From positions 242,013-306,012 of the forward strand of contig JAODTK010003076.1 in the NCBI GenBank assembly GCA_026419785.1: a DNA stretch of 64,000 nt, in the 5' to 3' direction. Under the pieces are notes generated by a model. The model ran no database searches. It was not told where the DNA came from and worked only from the letters and a program-made list of their open reading frames with translations. The position numbers were made by a program, and so were the translations under genes. Positions 45,491 through 58,519 of the stretch are shown in pieces. Each line of letters begins with the position of its first letter. The first letter of the stretch is position 1. Source of the stretch: Sclerodactyla briareus (taxonomy: Eukaryota; Echinodermata; Holothuroidea; Dendrochirotida; Sclerodactylidae).

Positions 45491-48400
45491 GTTTCCGCGG
45501 CAGCGGAGGCATGGGACGCGCCGGTGGCGTAGACAGCGGCGGCTACACAACCAAAACCAGAATATCCAGCAGACATTTCCAGTGTCCCAGGGATATAATT
45601 AGAGTGGTGATCTGACTTTACACATGGGCAACTCCTGAAATATGATGGGAATAAAGTACAGTCAGCAGCCGTAGGTTCGCAGCTAGGGTTATGGAAACAA
45701 GGTTGGTCTCATGAATCGCCATGCCCCACAATGCCTTTCAGTTCCTCGAAAAATTAAGATGGCCGCCGTCTGAGCGTGCGGTGACGCCCCCTTTGCACCC
45801 CTTTAGATCTTATCTGCATACATCTTTGCAAAGTTCAAATCAATCAGAGTTTGAAGTTTTGGGGCATGACAGAAATAAGTTTTTTCCACAAAAAGGCCCA
45901 AATATCCCCCTCCTCCTCCCCTCCCCCCCCCCCACGGCCCCCTCCTCGTCGTCAGGGGTATCGCCCAGCCTAAATTTAGTGGTCCGAGCATATGTTTTCG
46001 TACCCACTTAAAATCCCGCTCAAATCTAAGGGGTCAGCTCTATTTTCAAGGGGTCCAATCCTCAGAGTCGGCATTTATTAATGCTTATTTGCACACAGGA
46101 AACTGATGTTGCTTGTCATTCTAGCCTATGCCTATATTATTTTTTAACCATGTAAGCCTGCCACAATCAGATGGACGTATCCAATCCCACGAATTAGCAT
46201 AGTGCATCAACAATTCCGATCACCCATCATCCACTACTGATTTTAAGAGGATTTTAAGATAGCACAGCGTAAACTGCAGGAATACCCCACAATATACATT
46301 AATCTGCACTATCAATACTCTAATTCGAAACAAAGTCCTCTGTCACTATCGTGTGATTGTTCACATGAATGATATTGGACACTTGTAGGCTACTTAGGTT
46401 CCACCTGTACTTGCCTGTAACTGATGTTGTTCTGTTTATGCGAGTCAGAGGGAAGTTCTCTTTACGAATAGCAATCATTATGATCCCTACGTATCTCAAG
46501 TTATGCCCCCAATCTTGTCTTAAGTCTCACTTTTAATGATTAGCTCGCGTACGCTGATACGCTCAGTAACAACCCAAAACCACGAGTGACTAGCTGGCAA
46601 CACCCTGATTAAGCTACGTCCTAATCCCTGTGATACTGCCCTAGGCTAGGCTCTGCTCACAGACATAACATTATTCATTTATGTAGGCACTCTGGAGTTT
46701 GGTGTAAAATGCCTAAAATCCTTTGCACATTTATGGCATGCCGTGCCGTAGTGGAGTAGCGTATAAAACTCTAATTAACAAAGTACCTGCCTCAACATCA
46801 TAGCTGAGCTTAAGAAAACGAATGTTGGCCGGTGTTAGCCTTCAGTCACACAACTCATGTAACGTAGCCTAACCAGTCCCCAAAACAGCGTGACAGAATT
46901 TGCCTAAGACTTCCAACTCTTACTAGTTTGAGATCTGTGCTGTGACCATCAAAAAGATAGATACATTGATCATCACTCCCCGCGTCAAGTAATAGCCAGT
47001 GATAGAATATCTAGCCTAATATACGGCGAAAACTAAACAGTCTAGCACTCAAATAAAGCCTAGCACTAATGGGCAGTACTGTTAGCACCATTCCTAGTTC
47101 TGTTGGCAACGCGGTTGTTGTGGCTTTGTGTTTATGACACTTTTTATTATTTGCACTACAAGTAGGTTGGAAAACATGCAGTCAAACTGCCCTTAAAAAA
47201 AATCTGAGCATAAAATTGTTTGCGCGTTCCGAGCAGGGAGACCTGGACGCACTGGTGAGGGGCTTTTTGGTGTTTTTAAAGCGTCCACAATGTAAAGCAA
47301 AGCGGCCTGACGTCACACTTGCAAAAAAACGCGACCCCTGCTCGTCGTGACTGACAACCCCCACGTCAGGAAATCCGAGTTTTCACTAAAAATTGGATGG
47401 CTGGGACGTTAATGTTAAAATCATAAGATCCCCGAATTGGGTATATATAATTACTTCACCCCCACACCCCTTGCCAGATCTGGTCCTCCACTTGTGGCAT
47501 GCCCCCCCCCCCCATTTTTCAGCCCCCGTCAAGTCCCGATGGCCGATTCCTCTTCACGTATATAACAATTTCAGACATGTTCCTAGTCTGTCTGCTGTGG
47601 TTGACTCCCGGCTGTAATTTCACATGTCCTAATGCAAGCTATTATCAGAGTTTTGCAAGTAACGTAGTTAGCAATTTAACCGTTACGATCCGCAAATTCA
47701 AGAGTGAGGCCTGACAATTGTATCTATAACCCACTGTAGCATGGGAGAAAATAACACTGGGCTCCCAATGTGTCGATCCTACGAAAATGTGGATCTAATT
47801 TGATTTGATTTTGATGTTGCACAGGTTGGGTTTGAAACAGTACGCATAACCCAGACTCTTGTGATTTTTAGGTAGGAAAATACATCAATTTGGGCATGTT
47901 TCGGCAATGTTCAATCAATTTATTTGCTAAGACTCTCCAACTAAATCTGACTTCTTTTTCGTAACATACTGCCTATTCCTACTTCAGTGCATTGACTACT
48001 AACTGCATACACGATGTTGTAAGTTGTACCGAACCACGTGTTGCCTACTTCAGTCCAAAGGCAACCTTTAACTGTATCAACACGGCAGACACACAGGGCA
48101 TGCTGTAGCCGATGTCCGTGCACGTGAGAGCGCTCGCACAAAAGTGAACGATCGGGGAATTACAATTCCATGCATTTTCATCAGTATTTGGCCTAAAATC
48201 TCAATCATTCTGGCTGCTTTAAAGTCAATGGTAACCTAGGAATGTTTCGCCCCTAATTTATCTCAACGCTCTTTTCCTTTTTTTTCGATAGCGTGCGCTG
48301 CACTCTGTCCCGCCGACATGATGTTTTCCCACGCTGGGTACCGGGTATGGTACGGAACGACAGCACACTGTGTAACTGGATCTTGCAAATTTTGTGACTT

Positions 48401-49415
48401 TCAACGATGTTATTTTGTTATCAAACTTGATTGATGTTTTGGGGGAAGTTTCTCCTTCACGATATATCAGGGACCGTGACGGGTGAAAAAAAAATTTTTT
48501 GTTTGTGCCGGGCGATTGATGTCACTTAGAGGCAAAAACATCGCACAGACTGTAAATCTAGCTCGCTATTTGTAACCCCAGAGTTTTGCATCGACCATAT
48601 TGCTATGCATTTTTTAAAATCTCTCGAGTTTGCTATTAGCATCCATTTTTCGATGCGATCGGAAAATACGAACACTGATTGGCACACATTTTTGCTTGTG
48701 TCTTTATCACCGCCAAACACTCATTTGGATCACGCAGCCCCTGCCCGTACAATTTTGTAGCTACCTACTTGACTGGGAACCGGGTCGGCGCCTACACACC
48801 TAGCGGCGTTAATTTTGTGTGGATTATACTCACCGTTCGGTCTGGCTTTGGCTCGATGGGGCCCCGTTCCGTCATATTCTCCGCAAGCATATTCCGGGCT
48901 GGAATTAGGTTGAGGGAGGGCACGGCCTTTGGCCTTGTCTATTTAGGAATTATGGAGGCACCAAGGCCATTGGGTAGGGCCACCGAGGGCAACATTTCCG
49001 TATGGCAGGGCACCAAGGCAAAATACCAAATGTGAATTGATAACAGCAAAATCCTTAGGCAGGTTATGCCACCCATATTGAAGTCAAAATCATTTTTGGT
49101 CCCCCTGCCCAGATTTCTGGGGGGGGGTCCTCCTTCCGAACGCACTTGCATAAACCCATCCCCCGCTACCAAACACGTTTGCAAAACCACCACACTGATG
49201 GGAGACCATTACCGCTTCCTACCACCCTTCCCTAAACCTGTCCCTTGCTGGTGGCTATACTCCCATTTCTTGACCTACGGGTGAGTCCTTGTTACTCAAA
49301 GCCCACAGAGATGCTACGAATGGGAAAATATTTAATATGAATTGCATTCATCCTGCATGGAAAGCACAATTTCCTTAACACCATGCCATAATGCCACTGC
49401 AGTAGAAACAGGCTG
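45491..49415. other. Unassigned DNA
   Basis: No gene is supported over almost 4 kb. The longest frame is 118 codons (48679-49035, plus), rich in Gly/Arg/Ile and without a recognised domain. Poly-C runs occur at 45925-45934 and 47502-47513. Composition is moderately AT-rich. Introns or intergenic DNA cannot be told apart here. Confidence 0.4.
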
Positions 49416-49419
49416 TATG

Positions 49420-50130
49420 ATAGGCTGACTTGATAATTATAGACTTCCAAAAAGCGTTTGACAGTATGCCCCATCAACATCTCTTACGCAAGCTTCAAAG
49501 TGAAGGTATCAGAATCAACACCCGCTGTCAAAATTGGATTCATTCATTCTCACCAAACGTCAACAGCATGTTTTCCTACAGGGAGAGACAATCATCTCAA
49601 CTGAATGGAAATTACCTCAAGAGTCCCTCAAGGAACTGTTTTGGCCCCCTCCTGTTCTTTGGATATATACATACCTGACCTTCCAGAAATCTCCTCTCGC
49701 CATTAAGCTGCTTGCGGATGATTTGTTCTCTCGGAATCAGTCCCATAGTGATTGTCTTCAACTCCAACGGGACATTAACACACTCAATCAATTGGGAAAG
49801 GGACTGGCAAATGTCGCTTAAATGCAATCTAAATGCTTCTACACGTATGATGGTGACCCAGAAGGACAATCCAATTGTAGCAAGTTTATCATCTTGGTGA
49901 CCACATTTTTTAAGAAGTTCTTCATTACCCATCGGAACTAATAACCGACCTTAATACTCTCATTGGCCACAAATACGGATTGCTACCGTTATTATCTGTA
50001 CCCTAGGACAATCCCTGAATGGAACGGCTACCCTGTGAGATTCAGGAGGCCTCTGAGTTAAATCCTTCAGTCTGCTTCTAAGTGGACATAGACATTTGAC
50101 TTTTAGTTAGTAGTGCTCATTTTAAACTGG
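49420..50130 (+). mobile_element. 5'-truncated LINE fragment, reverse-transcriptase core (CR1/L2-like)
   Basis: The copy begins at the second reverse-transcriptase block, IIIDFQKAFDSMPHQHLLRKL (49432-49495), the usual LDFSKAFD-VPH pattern. It goes on with SGVPQGTVL-PLLF-like sequence in a shifted frame (49615-49660), KLLADDLF (about 49706-49730; the ADD of the active site is intact), then LQRDINTLNQ-GK-W (49760-49810). Frame changes separate the pieces. Upstream endonuclease and ORF1 are absent. The clade is judged from the VPQGTVLGPLLF type, so CR1/L2-like is likely but not fixed. Confidence 0.82.
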
Positions 50131-51359
50131 GACTTGCTGCTACACATGACCTGAAGTATGACAACAAACTCTCAGTGTTTGCTATACATACAATACTCCA
50201 CGCAGCCCCCCCTCCCCCGTTTTGGCAACAGTATGCCTACTTTGACCTCACCCCCCCTACCGTCCACCGAGAATTGCTGTGCCGAATATTTTTTCAGAGG
50301 TGCTGCTTCCCCCTATTCCTCACAGGACTTGTTTTGATATTTTTAGGCAGAAACAAGTGGTATTTTCGTGATTTATGATTCTGAATCCTCGATATACCAC
50401 GTTTGAAAACGAGAGCTATCGCTAACAAAAACTGTTGCATAGGTAACATTCGAGGCCTATGCCACACTGCAAATTTCGTCCGGCCGTTTTGGAGAATTTG
50501 TGATCGAAATTTCAGGTGTTTAGGATATTTTTAGATGTATTTTAGTGATCATTACAACGGGAATCGGACATGTTTTTCTTTTTGAAAAGAGTCTCACGTT
50601 GATAGACCCAACTCAGATGGCATGACAGCAATGGAATTTGGGCAGACGGCATCGGGCGTGAACTTAGGCGTATATGTTTTGGGCATATTAAAAAAACAAA
50701 AAAAATACCATGCGGCGTGAAAAGAATCGTGCGGGCGGGGACGAGAACTGCTTTTTTTTTTTGGCCTAATATTTAATATAAACTGCGTAGTGGACTGGAG
50801 GCGTAATAAGGTTTAAAAAAGCGCCTGTGAGACAACACTCCACCAATCATTATTATTAGTGCTACAGTACAGTGCTACTGCTACGCATTGCATGGCCTAG
50901 GCCTTTCCTTTTACGTTACCCATTCAGTTAGTTCTGTACAAAATTCTCGTACTTTATGCTACGCCTAGCTAACGAACTCACGTCCTACCACACCACCGAA
51001 GAGCTTTTTTCTTCGCTAGACTCCATCCACTGTAATTTTCCTAGCAGCTCCTAGCTTTTGGCGTCAACCATATTCTTAGTCTGTCCAACTGGATAGCAAT
51101 AGCCTCACCATATTTTTTGATCATCCTTCTTTCGTGAAAGTAAATGAACAGAATTGGAACCTGAAATTTCGAATGGCGATCGTGCTGTCGGTCAATTTAC
51201 CAGTCGCGCGCCCAGGCCTGGCCAGGCTAACGCAAGCGTATCGACAGACCTCGAAAGCTAGCCCGGCCGGCGCCCCGTACGTTCTGTGCATGTGCAACAA
51301 TTTGCCAATTGAACGAGCGGGGCATGCTAGTAGGGCATGCTGGGAAGTTAGTGATTGGC
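50131..51359. other. Unassigned DNA
   Basis: Short frames only. A 78-80 codon pair on opposite strands (51121-51370) shares the same GC-rich bases and has no motif. T run at 50752-50761 and A-rich runs near 50691-50706. Confidence 0.4.
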
Positions 51360-52370
51360 ACAATGAATAGGTGGATATCCTGCTTTCTCACAAACCGCAA
51401 ACAGCGTGTGTTGTTGGGTGTGGAGTTTTACCTCAATGGGCAGTGTTGACTCAAGGTTTCCGCCAGGTACTCCGTTTTAGGCCCATTGTTGTTCAACCCC
51501 TATATAAATGATTTGCCCAGAACCAACCTCCCTCAACTGTTAGGCTGTTTGCTGACGATTGTGTTTCTGTATTAGAATTAATTCCATACATGACTCGAAT
51601 CTGCTACAAATTGACCTGACCTCTATAGCATCCTGGACCGAAACATGGCAAATGAAATTCAATGCTGGAAAATGCAACGTGCTTCGATCCCTGCTAGTAG
51701 ATCCCCATGTTTACAACTACACCTTGGGTACACCATTCTTAAAGCACTGCTTCGCATACTTACCTTGGTGTTGACTACAACATATTGGAAGTGGATATCG
51801 CTCTGGGCGGAGTTGCACTTGCTGCTGGCAAAACAATTGGCTTCGTTCGTCGTAACTAAACTCCTGGGCTAGGGACAACCAAAGCGAGGTTTATGGGACC
51901 TCGTCCTTCCAGCCTTGGGTGCTGTTCCTCTGTTTGGGGCCGTGCCGCGGTACGGCTCGCTCGGTGCTTGAAGGGGGTTCGGAGACGTGCGGCAGTAGTT
52001 GTACACAACACCTTCAGTGGATCCTTTTGACCACGTCAGGCTGGGTGGAGAGGGGGAAACAGGCGCTCTACTTTTCACAAATGGGCCAGGGAGGGGTCGA
52101 GCCGGGTGGTTGCCATTCCCGTATGCTGAGCACTTCGTCCTGCGCCCTCTGAGCAGGCGGTTGCGAACACCGCGGCGCGTCCAACTCGAACAATTTACTG
52201 AGCATCACACACACGTCGGGACTGCTACAAATACTCCTTCAGTCCAAGAACCACCAGGGACTGAACAACTTGCCCTGAGATACAAGTATTGTCGCCCAGC
52301 GAACTTCAATCTTCTGTTGAACGACACTGAGGGCTTCAGCATCGGGACTAGCACGCCCCCCGTTTAGTAG
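51360..52370 (+). mobile_element. 5'-truncated LINE fragment, reverse transcriptase (CR1/L2-like), second
   Basis: Starts within the block that reads W-SCFLTNRKQRVLLG (about 51376-51420). It continues through a SVLGPLLFNPYINDLP stretch (about 51474-51525), FADDCV-like sequence (near 51550), LLQIDLTSIASWTETWQMKFNAGKCNVL (51603-51690) and a thumb-region block with SSVWG and VRRRAAVVVHNTFSGSF (about 51925-52026). This is the order of a CR1/L2-group ORF2 from the core to the C-terminus. The 3' end is not clearly defined. It lies 1.2 kb from another fragment of the same type and orientation. Confidence 0.82.
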
Positions 52371-54659
52371 CACTGCACACACCCAAACCCAGAACCCTGC
52401 TCGTTTTGTTCCTTATGGAATGTTTGCTAGTCCCCACCAAAAAGAAGACGTAGGTGATCTCGTAGCTAAGCTCAGTGGTCAATCTCCACCACGTATCCCG
52501 ATCTTGGGCTCAGTTTGTTCCTTCTTCCGCACAACTGTTATGTTATCACAATTCTATTCTCACAAAGCTTTAGCAAATTGACCCCACTCAGACCGAACCC
52601 GACTCGAGATCATAGCTTCTTCCTCTCTATAGCAAATTGAACTTTTTTTGGTTTCTTTTCCAATTTGTTTTGACAATAAGGTCAATATAGCCTACGCACC
52701 CACACAATGCATGCTCAATGGATTCATTCTGCCTCGCTAGACAAAAAGAAAGGATGGAAAAGGGGTCATGGAAGCGGGAAAAGATGTGGAGAGAGAGGGG
52801 TAGGAGGGGCGCGAAGACGTGTAAAAGGAGAATGAAAACAAAAGAAAAGGTATTAGACGGAATGAAAAGTAGACACTCGGAACATAGTCCCTTACTGCGT
52901 TGCAAAACCTGCTTCCTCGGGCTAACAGTACAGTTTTATGCCTAGAATATGATATTTTCGCGGCATGCGGATCCTGTTTTGAGGCTAACGTGGATTCGTT
53001 TGTTCATTTCTGTGCGGTTAAAAAAATCACTTACTTGAGCCGTAGGTACCAAACGCGCAAGTTTCTGGTAGCGGTGTGCTACTCACCAACCAGTGGTGGG
53101 CTCTGCTTAGATAGTTGATAAGATATGGTTAGGTCAAGTGAAGCCATTGACGATTGGACTTATAATTCAAAATAAGGATGTAAATTATAAACATCAAGTA
53201 TTCCAGCTAAAAAAGAATTAATTTTTTCAGTTCTGTGCCGAAAATGTTAGCAAAAAACCGAAAAAAGTACCAACGGAACTAACCGCGCTTTTGCTGTAGG
53301 CCTATCCAAACAGTATGTCATGTGGAATTCCCTTGATTACGGCACAAATTACTCGTTAGAATTGTCAATAACTCCGGAACGCTGTAAGCATCTCACTCTC
53401 AGTTTCTTCATAACTGAAAGTAGATATTCCCCTTTTTCTCATCATGTCCACTTCGACGATATTCTTCCAGGAAACCGACGGCGTTTCTCGGCTAAACAAA
53501 AAAAAATTCGAAATGAATTCTCAACTAGAGAATCGTAAATTTCACAATTTTAGGCAGTGTGGGTGTACAAGAATTGCGATCATTGGACCTCCGTAGTCTT
53601 TTGGTCCAGTTTAAACTGTTCTATAGAGGGCCCTTTGTTGTCTAACTGCCCATGTAAAACTTATTCTGATTGAACAATGAACAGCGCAGCCCTGCGAAGG
53701 GGGGTGCTGTGGTGCTGCGCACGCCCAGATTTTTTTCTGATGGGGGGCGGAGCACCCCTACCGATTTCAGCTCATTGTGTCCAGCACCCTTGCCGATTTT
53801 GGAGCTTAAAGGCTGTCATGGATTATTATTTGCACGAAATTTGTATCCCGGTTTTTCGATCAGCTGGCTGCGTAAGTTGCTATTCAGTGTAAAATTTATG
53901 TCTAACCATATGGCTCTAATCGTTTAAATTTTTTGTTGAGAAGGCCGAAATGCCGAAAAAAAAAAAAAAAAAAAATCGCGCGCGCGCTCGGTAAGCCCAT
54001 TTTTTTCCGTTACATGTTTATTACAGTGGGCCCACGTGTGAAGTAACGTTGTCAGATTCTGCAAATTGAGTTTTGTCCATACGGTGTCATCTCAAGTGTG
54101 GTGACCTATAGGTGGCCACGAGGAGAATTTTGTTGGCTTGATTCATGTTGCATCCCCCCCGCCCCCTCCCCACTACAACAGCCGGAATCCAACTGCGATT
54201 TTCTTAACCCTGCACACATTAAAGTCTACTTCTGATCTTATTGTTCATATTGGCTTTTGCCATCTTGACGTGCTGTTGTTATGAGGTTAAGCTAGATGTA
54301 ACGAAAAACCGCAGGGCCGTGATCGGTGCACATTAGTATGGAGTTTTACGTGATTGATGTATTGAACTATACAGGCGCGGCGCGGACGAAACGATTCTAT
54401 ACATGTGAAATTTGGACGAATTTATTGAGCGATCCTAATCTGAAAAATGACCAAATTTCTGCTGACTTGCTCAATTCCCCCCCCCCCCTTTCAAGCAATG
54501 CCCGAAAAATGCACAACACTTTTCCATGTCATTGATGTTCAAGCAAATGTTCAATCTACAGCAGCCTCCAACCCAATTGAGGGGTCCTCGATGGAATATC
54601 TCTAAACATGGCTATGGTAGGAATGGACACCATGATGACGAATGTAAGGTGATTAACAT
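52371..54659. other. Unassigned DNA
   Basis: Frames up to 92 codons on both strands. The minus frame at 52627-52905 and the plus frame at 52718-52945 overlap in a purine/pyrimidine-skewed tract and have no known domain. Nothing else is supported. Confidence 0.4.
53956..53990. repeat. Poly-A followed by (CG)n
   Basis: A 20-base A run directly joined to an alternating CG tract (TCGCGCGCGCGCTCG). Alternating CG can adopt Z-DNA. The A run could be a retroposon tail, but no body was found upstream. Confidence 0.8.
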
Positions 54660-56560
54660 CGATTCAGTTTTTCGGAAATTTACTGTCATTTCAGTGTGAT
54701 TGCATAGGCCATAATTCCGGGAATGCTGCTCTCCTGCAATCTGATGGGTGGGGGGGGGGTGGGGGGTCTGTAAGACTATTTCTTGTACGGTACGCGGTCC
54801 AACTGATGGTGGCGCGAATTGTAATGAATAACCATAGATCAGTTCCTTCAAGCTTGTTTTCTTTAGATATATCATTTCCAAAATTTATTGTCAATTTCTG
54901 TGATGTTGCTTACTGCCTTACGACATGGGAAGCACCGTTTTCCGGCCATCTGAGGGATTCATAGGTTCAAAATTTCCTTGTACCTTACGAGACCACTGAT
55001 GCGGGCCCAAATTGTAAGGATCAACAATTAGTGTCTCAAGAACGTTCCTTGAAATACGAATTTCCTGAAAATTATTGCCAATTTTAGAGAAGTTTGCTCA
55101 CTCGTGCCATACAGTGCGGGAATGGCCGTTTCTGCAATCTGAGGGGTCTATAAAAACGAAATTTCCCTGTACCCTACGCGTCCACGATGGTTGCGGCTGG
55201 CCCGAATTGTAGGAATACACATCGATCAGTTTTCCTTCCAGAACTTAGATTATTTGCCGATGCCTGTGTGGTTGTACGAAAATCATAACCATAGTGATCA
55301 CATACCACTCAAGAGGATCTTAACCACACGCCTAGTAAGTGGCACAATAAATGGCAAATGAGCTTCAATGCTAAAAGTGCTTTTGTTTTGCGTCTTACCC
55401 ATGCTAGAAATGCCAGTAGATTTTTTGCTATAAGCTACAGGACTCCCTTCTTCAAGAGACTATAGCCACTCCTACTTGGTTGTTACCCTGACTAGTAAGC
55501 TTTCTTGAATATCATGTAAACCACATCGCTGCCACGCACGCGAATCACACTTCTGCTTTTGTTATGAGGAATCTCCAGCATTGCCACAATGCTTCGGGAG
55601 TCCGCCTATAGACTTAGTGCGACCCCTACTTAGTTTTCCCCGAGTGTGTGGGACCTACCTCAACGCTAACTTAATAATACCCTGAATCTTTCAACGTATG
55701 GGCTGCTAGATTCTGCTTGAACGCCTTCAAATCTAGGTCCCCGGGGGGCCGTTGCATATGATGACGGAGTTGGGATGGCAGCCTCTTGCAGAACCAGGCG
55801 GCGTGTTCGAATGGCTCACACTATTTTTTTATTATGCAATCAACGGTCACCTTTCGATTCCCATAAGTACCATGACGTCACCTGTTCATCGACCCTCTGG
55901 CCACAGCACACTAGAAGCTCGTTCAACACTAGCAGCAAATGAAGACTGCTATAATTTTTCCTTCTTCCCGGAACGTTCAGAGTTTGGAACAATCTCTGAA
56001 GCTATCGTGAACATCAACGATAGCGCAAAGTTCCAAGCGGCTTCAGAGTTCACTCCAGCCAATCATGATGAATTCTGTTTTTTCACGCATGCACAACTTA
56101 TTCCTGACCGCTTGGTTCCACCTGGGCCTTGGCAGTTCCCCTCAAGATCAGACGTTTTCTAGAAATAGAATTCTGAAATTTATTGCATTTTGGGACATTG
56201 CTTACTGCCATACGGTCCGGGAATAGAAAGCGGTTTTCTTCAATCTGGGGGGGTGGGGGGGGGGGTGGGGGGGTGAGGGGGGGCTGTAAAACCAAAATTG
56301 TCTTGTACCCTACGCGTCAACAAACGACGGTGGCCCGAATTGAACGGAATAGCATGATCAGTTTTCAAGATGTTTTTTTTAAATAAAAAAAATCGGGAAA
56401 TTATTGACGATTCAGGTTGTTGGCATGCTTACACTGCCTTATGGACCCCATAAGTGTGCCGTTTCCTTGCAATCTGGGGGTCTGTACACTGCAAATGCCC
56501 CCCTTGTTCGCTCCGCGCAACCATGGTGTCGCTTCCGCTTAGATGGTGCTACCCCATATG
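54660..56560 (+). repeat. Tandem array of a ~200-bp unit interrupted by a LINE fragment
   Basis: Blocks resembling GAAATTTATTG, then GCTTACTGCC, TACGG or ATACGG, CGGGAATG, GCAATCTG, GTCTGTA, TTTCCTTGTACC, TACGCGTCCAC, GGTGGC, CGAATTGTA and GATCAGTTTTC recur from about 54669, 54877, 55063, 56171 and 56393. Spacings are 208, 186, 1108 and 222 bp. The long gap is filled by a LINE 3' fragment (55247-56150). G runs of varying length sit at the AATCTGNGGGGTCTGTA position in different copies. No frame is kept. Confidence 0.85.
55247..56150 (+). mobile_element. 5'-truncated LINE fragment inside the tandem array
   Basis: The copy begins at the active-site block LFAD-CVV (about 55252-55275), where the second D of FADD reads A in this copy. 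It continues with LQEDLNH..KWHNKWQMSFNAK (about 55308-55376). The 136-codon frame at 55752-56162 covers the C-terminal region: YYAINGHLSIP, then SARSTLAAN-like sequence and an FFP-RSE-F/W-like block. These match the C-terminal half of CR1/L2-group ORF2. Both edges abut array sequence containing GATCAG and TTTTC-AGAA, so either a target duplication or insertion at a unit border is possible. Confidence 0.82.
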
Positions 56561-58519
56561 TCCCCGCAATATCCCACAGATCGCCGCCGCGATCATTACC
56601 AACTGAAAGACGGTGAAAGTCATTATTATCACATTTGATATATAAAAGCCAGGGACACCCCTTCCTTATACCCTCACTGACAGCGGTCCATATTGGGGAC
56701 CTGCATTCTTTTTTCCCTTACAAACCGGAACCCTGGTATTACGCTCGGGGGGGGCTGTTCACTGTTATTTTGCTTTTGCTCATGGTCGCCCTTGCCTCGT
56801 GCTGCTAATTCCAGATTAGGGTACCGTTATCGCGGGTACATCGGGTGACTTGGCGTCTAATCGGAATCACGCGACTCGCTATGAAATAACTAAAAAAATA
56901 TATAAAAAACGCAAAGAAAAATCGAAAATGAAAGACGAAAATATAGGTTTTCCTGTAGGGGGTGGGGGAGGTGTCTTTTGTCAGGTAAGCTCAGCACCTC
57001 CAGTATAAAAATCGTTCGCAGGGGCCTGCGACGGCGTTTTAGGTCCAATCAAAAATCGAATGGACTCGCACTCAGAAAGTCCACACGTCCCATGGCAATA
57101 GGTCCAACGATATTTTGTAATATTTAATTGGCGCTCATCGCAGCAATATCGATATTATCAAGTTTTACTAGTTCATTACTATAATGTAATGTTACCTAAC
57201 ATTCCGATAGTGTGTGCTGTTTTATGATTTTATGTTCATTCGAATTATTTCCACAATACGAGCTAATTGAAATATAGAGAGGCATATTATGTTGGCAAGT
57301 CAAATTGACCTGCGCGAGACAACGAGCCTAGTTTTCAAACCGCCACGGAACGTTGTCGAATTGATGGCCAGTAATTGACGGTACATTTGATTCTTAGGAT
57401 GGATTATAGCTTGTAATACAGATCAATGTATATATTTCATATCCCGACGTATTTTAATCAATACAAACCTTAAAGGTGCTATATCCGGAAGTTTGTTTAC
57501 CATTAGCGGCAATTTGTGTTACCTGTAGGCGCCCATTGACTCAAAGCTAGTTCCGTTTGAAAACCGAACAAAGGTATCCCAAGCGTGGTGCACCCTGTGG
57601 TGGAGTTCCGAAGTTCATGCAGGTGCTGTGACGTAAAAATTGTCTGGGCGAGTGGGAAGGGGATGACTTCAAGGAAGGCGATTTTGTTGGCGATTTGGGG
57701 GACGGAGCTTTATTAATATTATCTAGCGGAGCGCCCACGATTGGCTGCGCGTGCGCGTCCTCGGGCAAATTTCGCCTGACAGACCCCCCAGATTGGCAGA
57801 TTATTGGCACTTTTAACTTTTTATTCGTTCGCCGTGCCTTTTTTTTAACAGTAACCACATTCGTAACATAAAAATAGGCCCGTTATGGGAATTTTCCATT
57901 TTAAGAAGAGTCTCCGAGGTATGTGAGCGCCTTCCTGCACATCACTGCCACGCCTTTGTCAACATCAACAAGTATCACAAACACCCCAGGAATGGAAAAC
58001 CATTTATCAGATGAACAGTTGTTCTTATAAATATACTTGAGCGAAACATCAATATACTGAATCCACATTTCTAACTGAGTATGGAATTGTTGACGCGAGT
58101 GGGCTGAAACTCACGGCCACCTGGCCGTAGGCCTACGTTTTCCATTCTCCGCGTTCGTTCATATGGACTACCCACTACCCAGGGCTTCAAGTTTTGGCCA
58201 TCTAAACATTGTATACAGATGTTGTTCGGCATGAACAACGGAGTGGGGAGATTCTAGTGTCTCACAATTGTTTACAATTGAGGAAGGATGTGGGATCCGT
58301 TAGTTGAACTTTTTAACGGTAACAACGTCAGGCGTACAACACACCCTATAGCCTAGCATGGGCTTATGGAATTTCCACACAGCAACCAATGGTTGACAGA
58401 ATTTACTGATTAACCAGAAAGCTGGAAGCCTCATGATTCCCTGGGCTCATTTCTAAGCAGATATAACTTAATCGGGATCATAAAACACCATTTTTTGCTC
58501 GGATTCTTCGAAAAATGAA
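56561..58519. other. Unassigned DNA
   Basis: Apart from the candidate frame at 57547-57858 no gene is supported. Palindromes and repeats of note were not seen. Confidence 0.4.
57547..57858 (-). CDS. Doubtful 103-codon open frame, unknown protein
   Basis: The frame starts with a very basic segment (MVTVKKKARRTNKKLKVP) and has a Ser/Pro/Lys-rich middle (APSPKSPTKSPSLKSSPSHS). It is the most protein-like frame in the window that is not in a transposon. The composition would suit a disordered nuclear protein, but no domain is visible. About 30 bases beyond the stop is CAGGTAACA on the same strand, a donor-like site, though in-frame use would need to avoid the stop. No conserved neighbour supports it. 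A chance frame is at least as likely. Confidence 0.18.
   Translation of the reverse strand: MVTVKKKARRTNKKLKVPIICQSGGSVRRNLPEDAHAQPIVGAPLDNINKAPSPKSPTKSPSLKSSPSHSPRQFLRHSTCMNFGTPPQGAPRLGYLCSVFKRN

Noticed and set aside
48679-49035. 118-codon plus frame
   Set aside because: No recognised domain, no flanking exons and an overlapping minus frame of similar quality.
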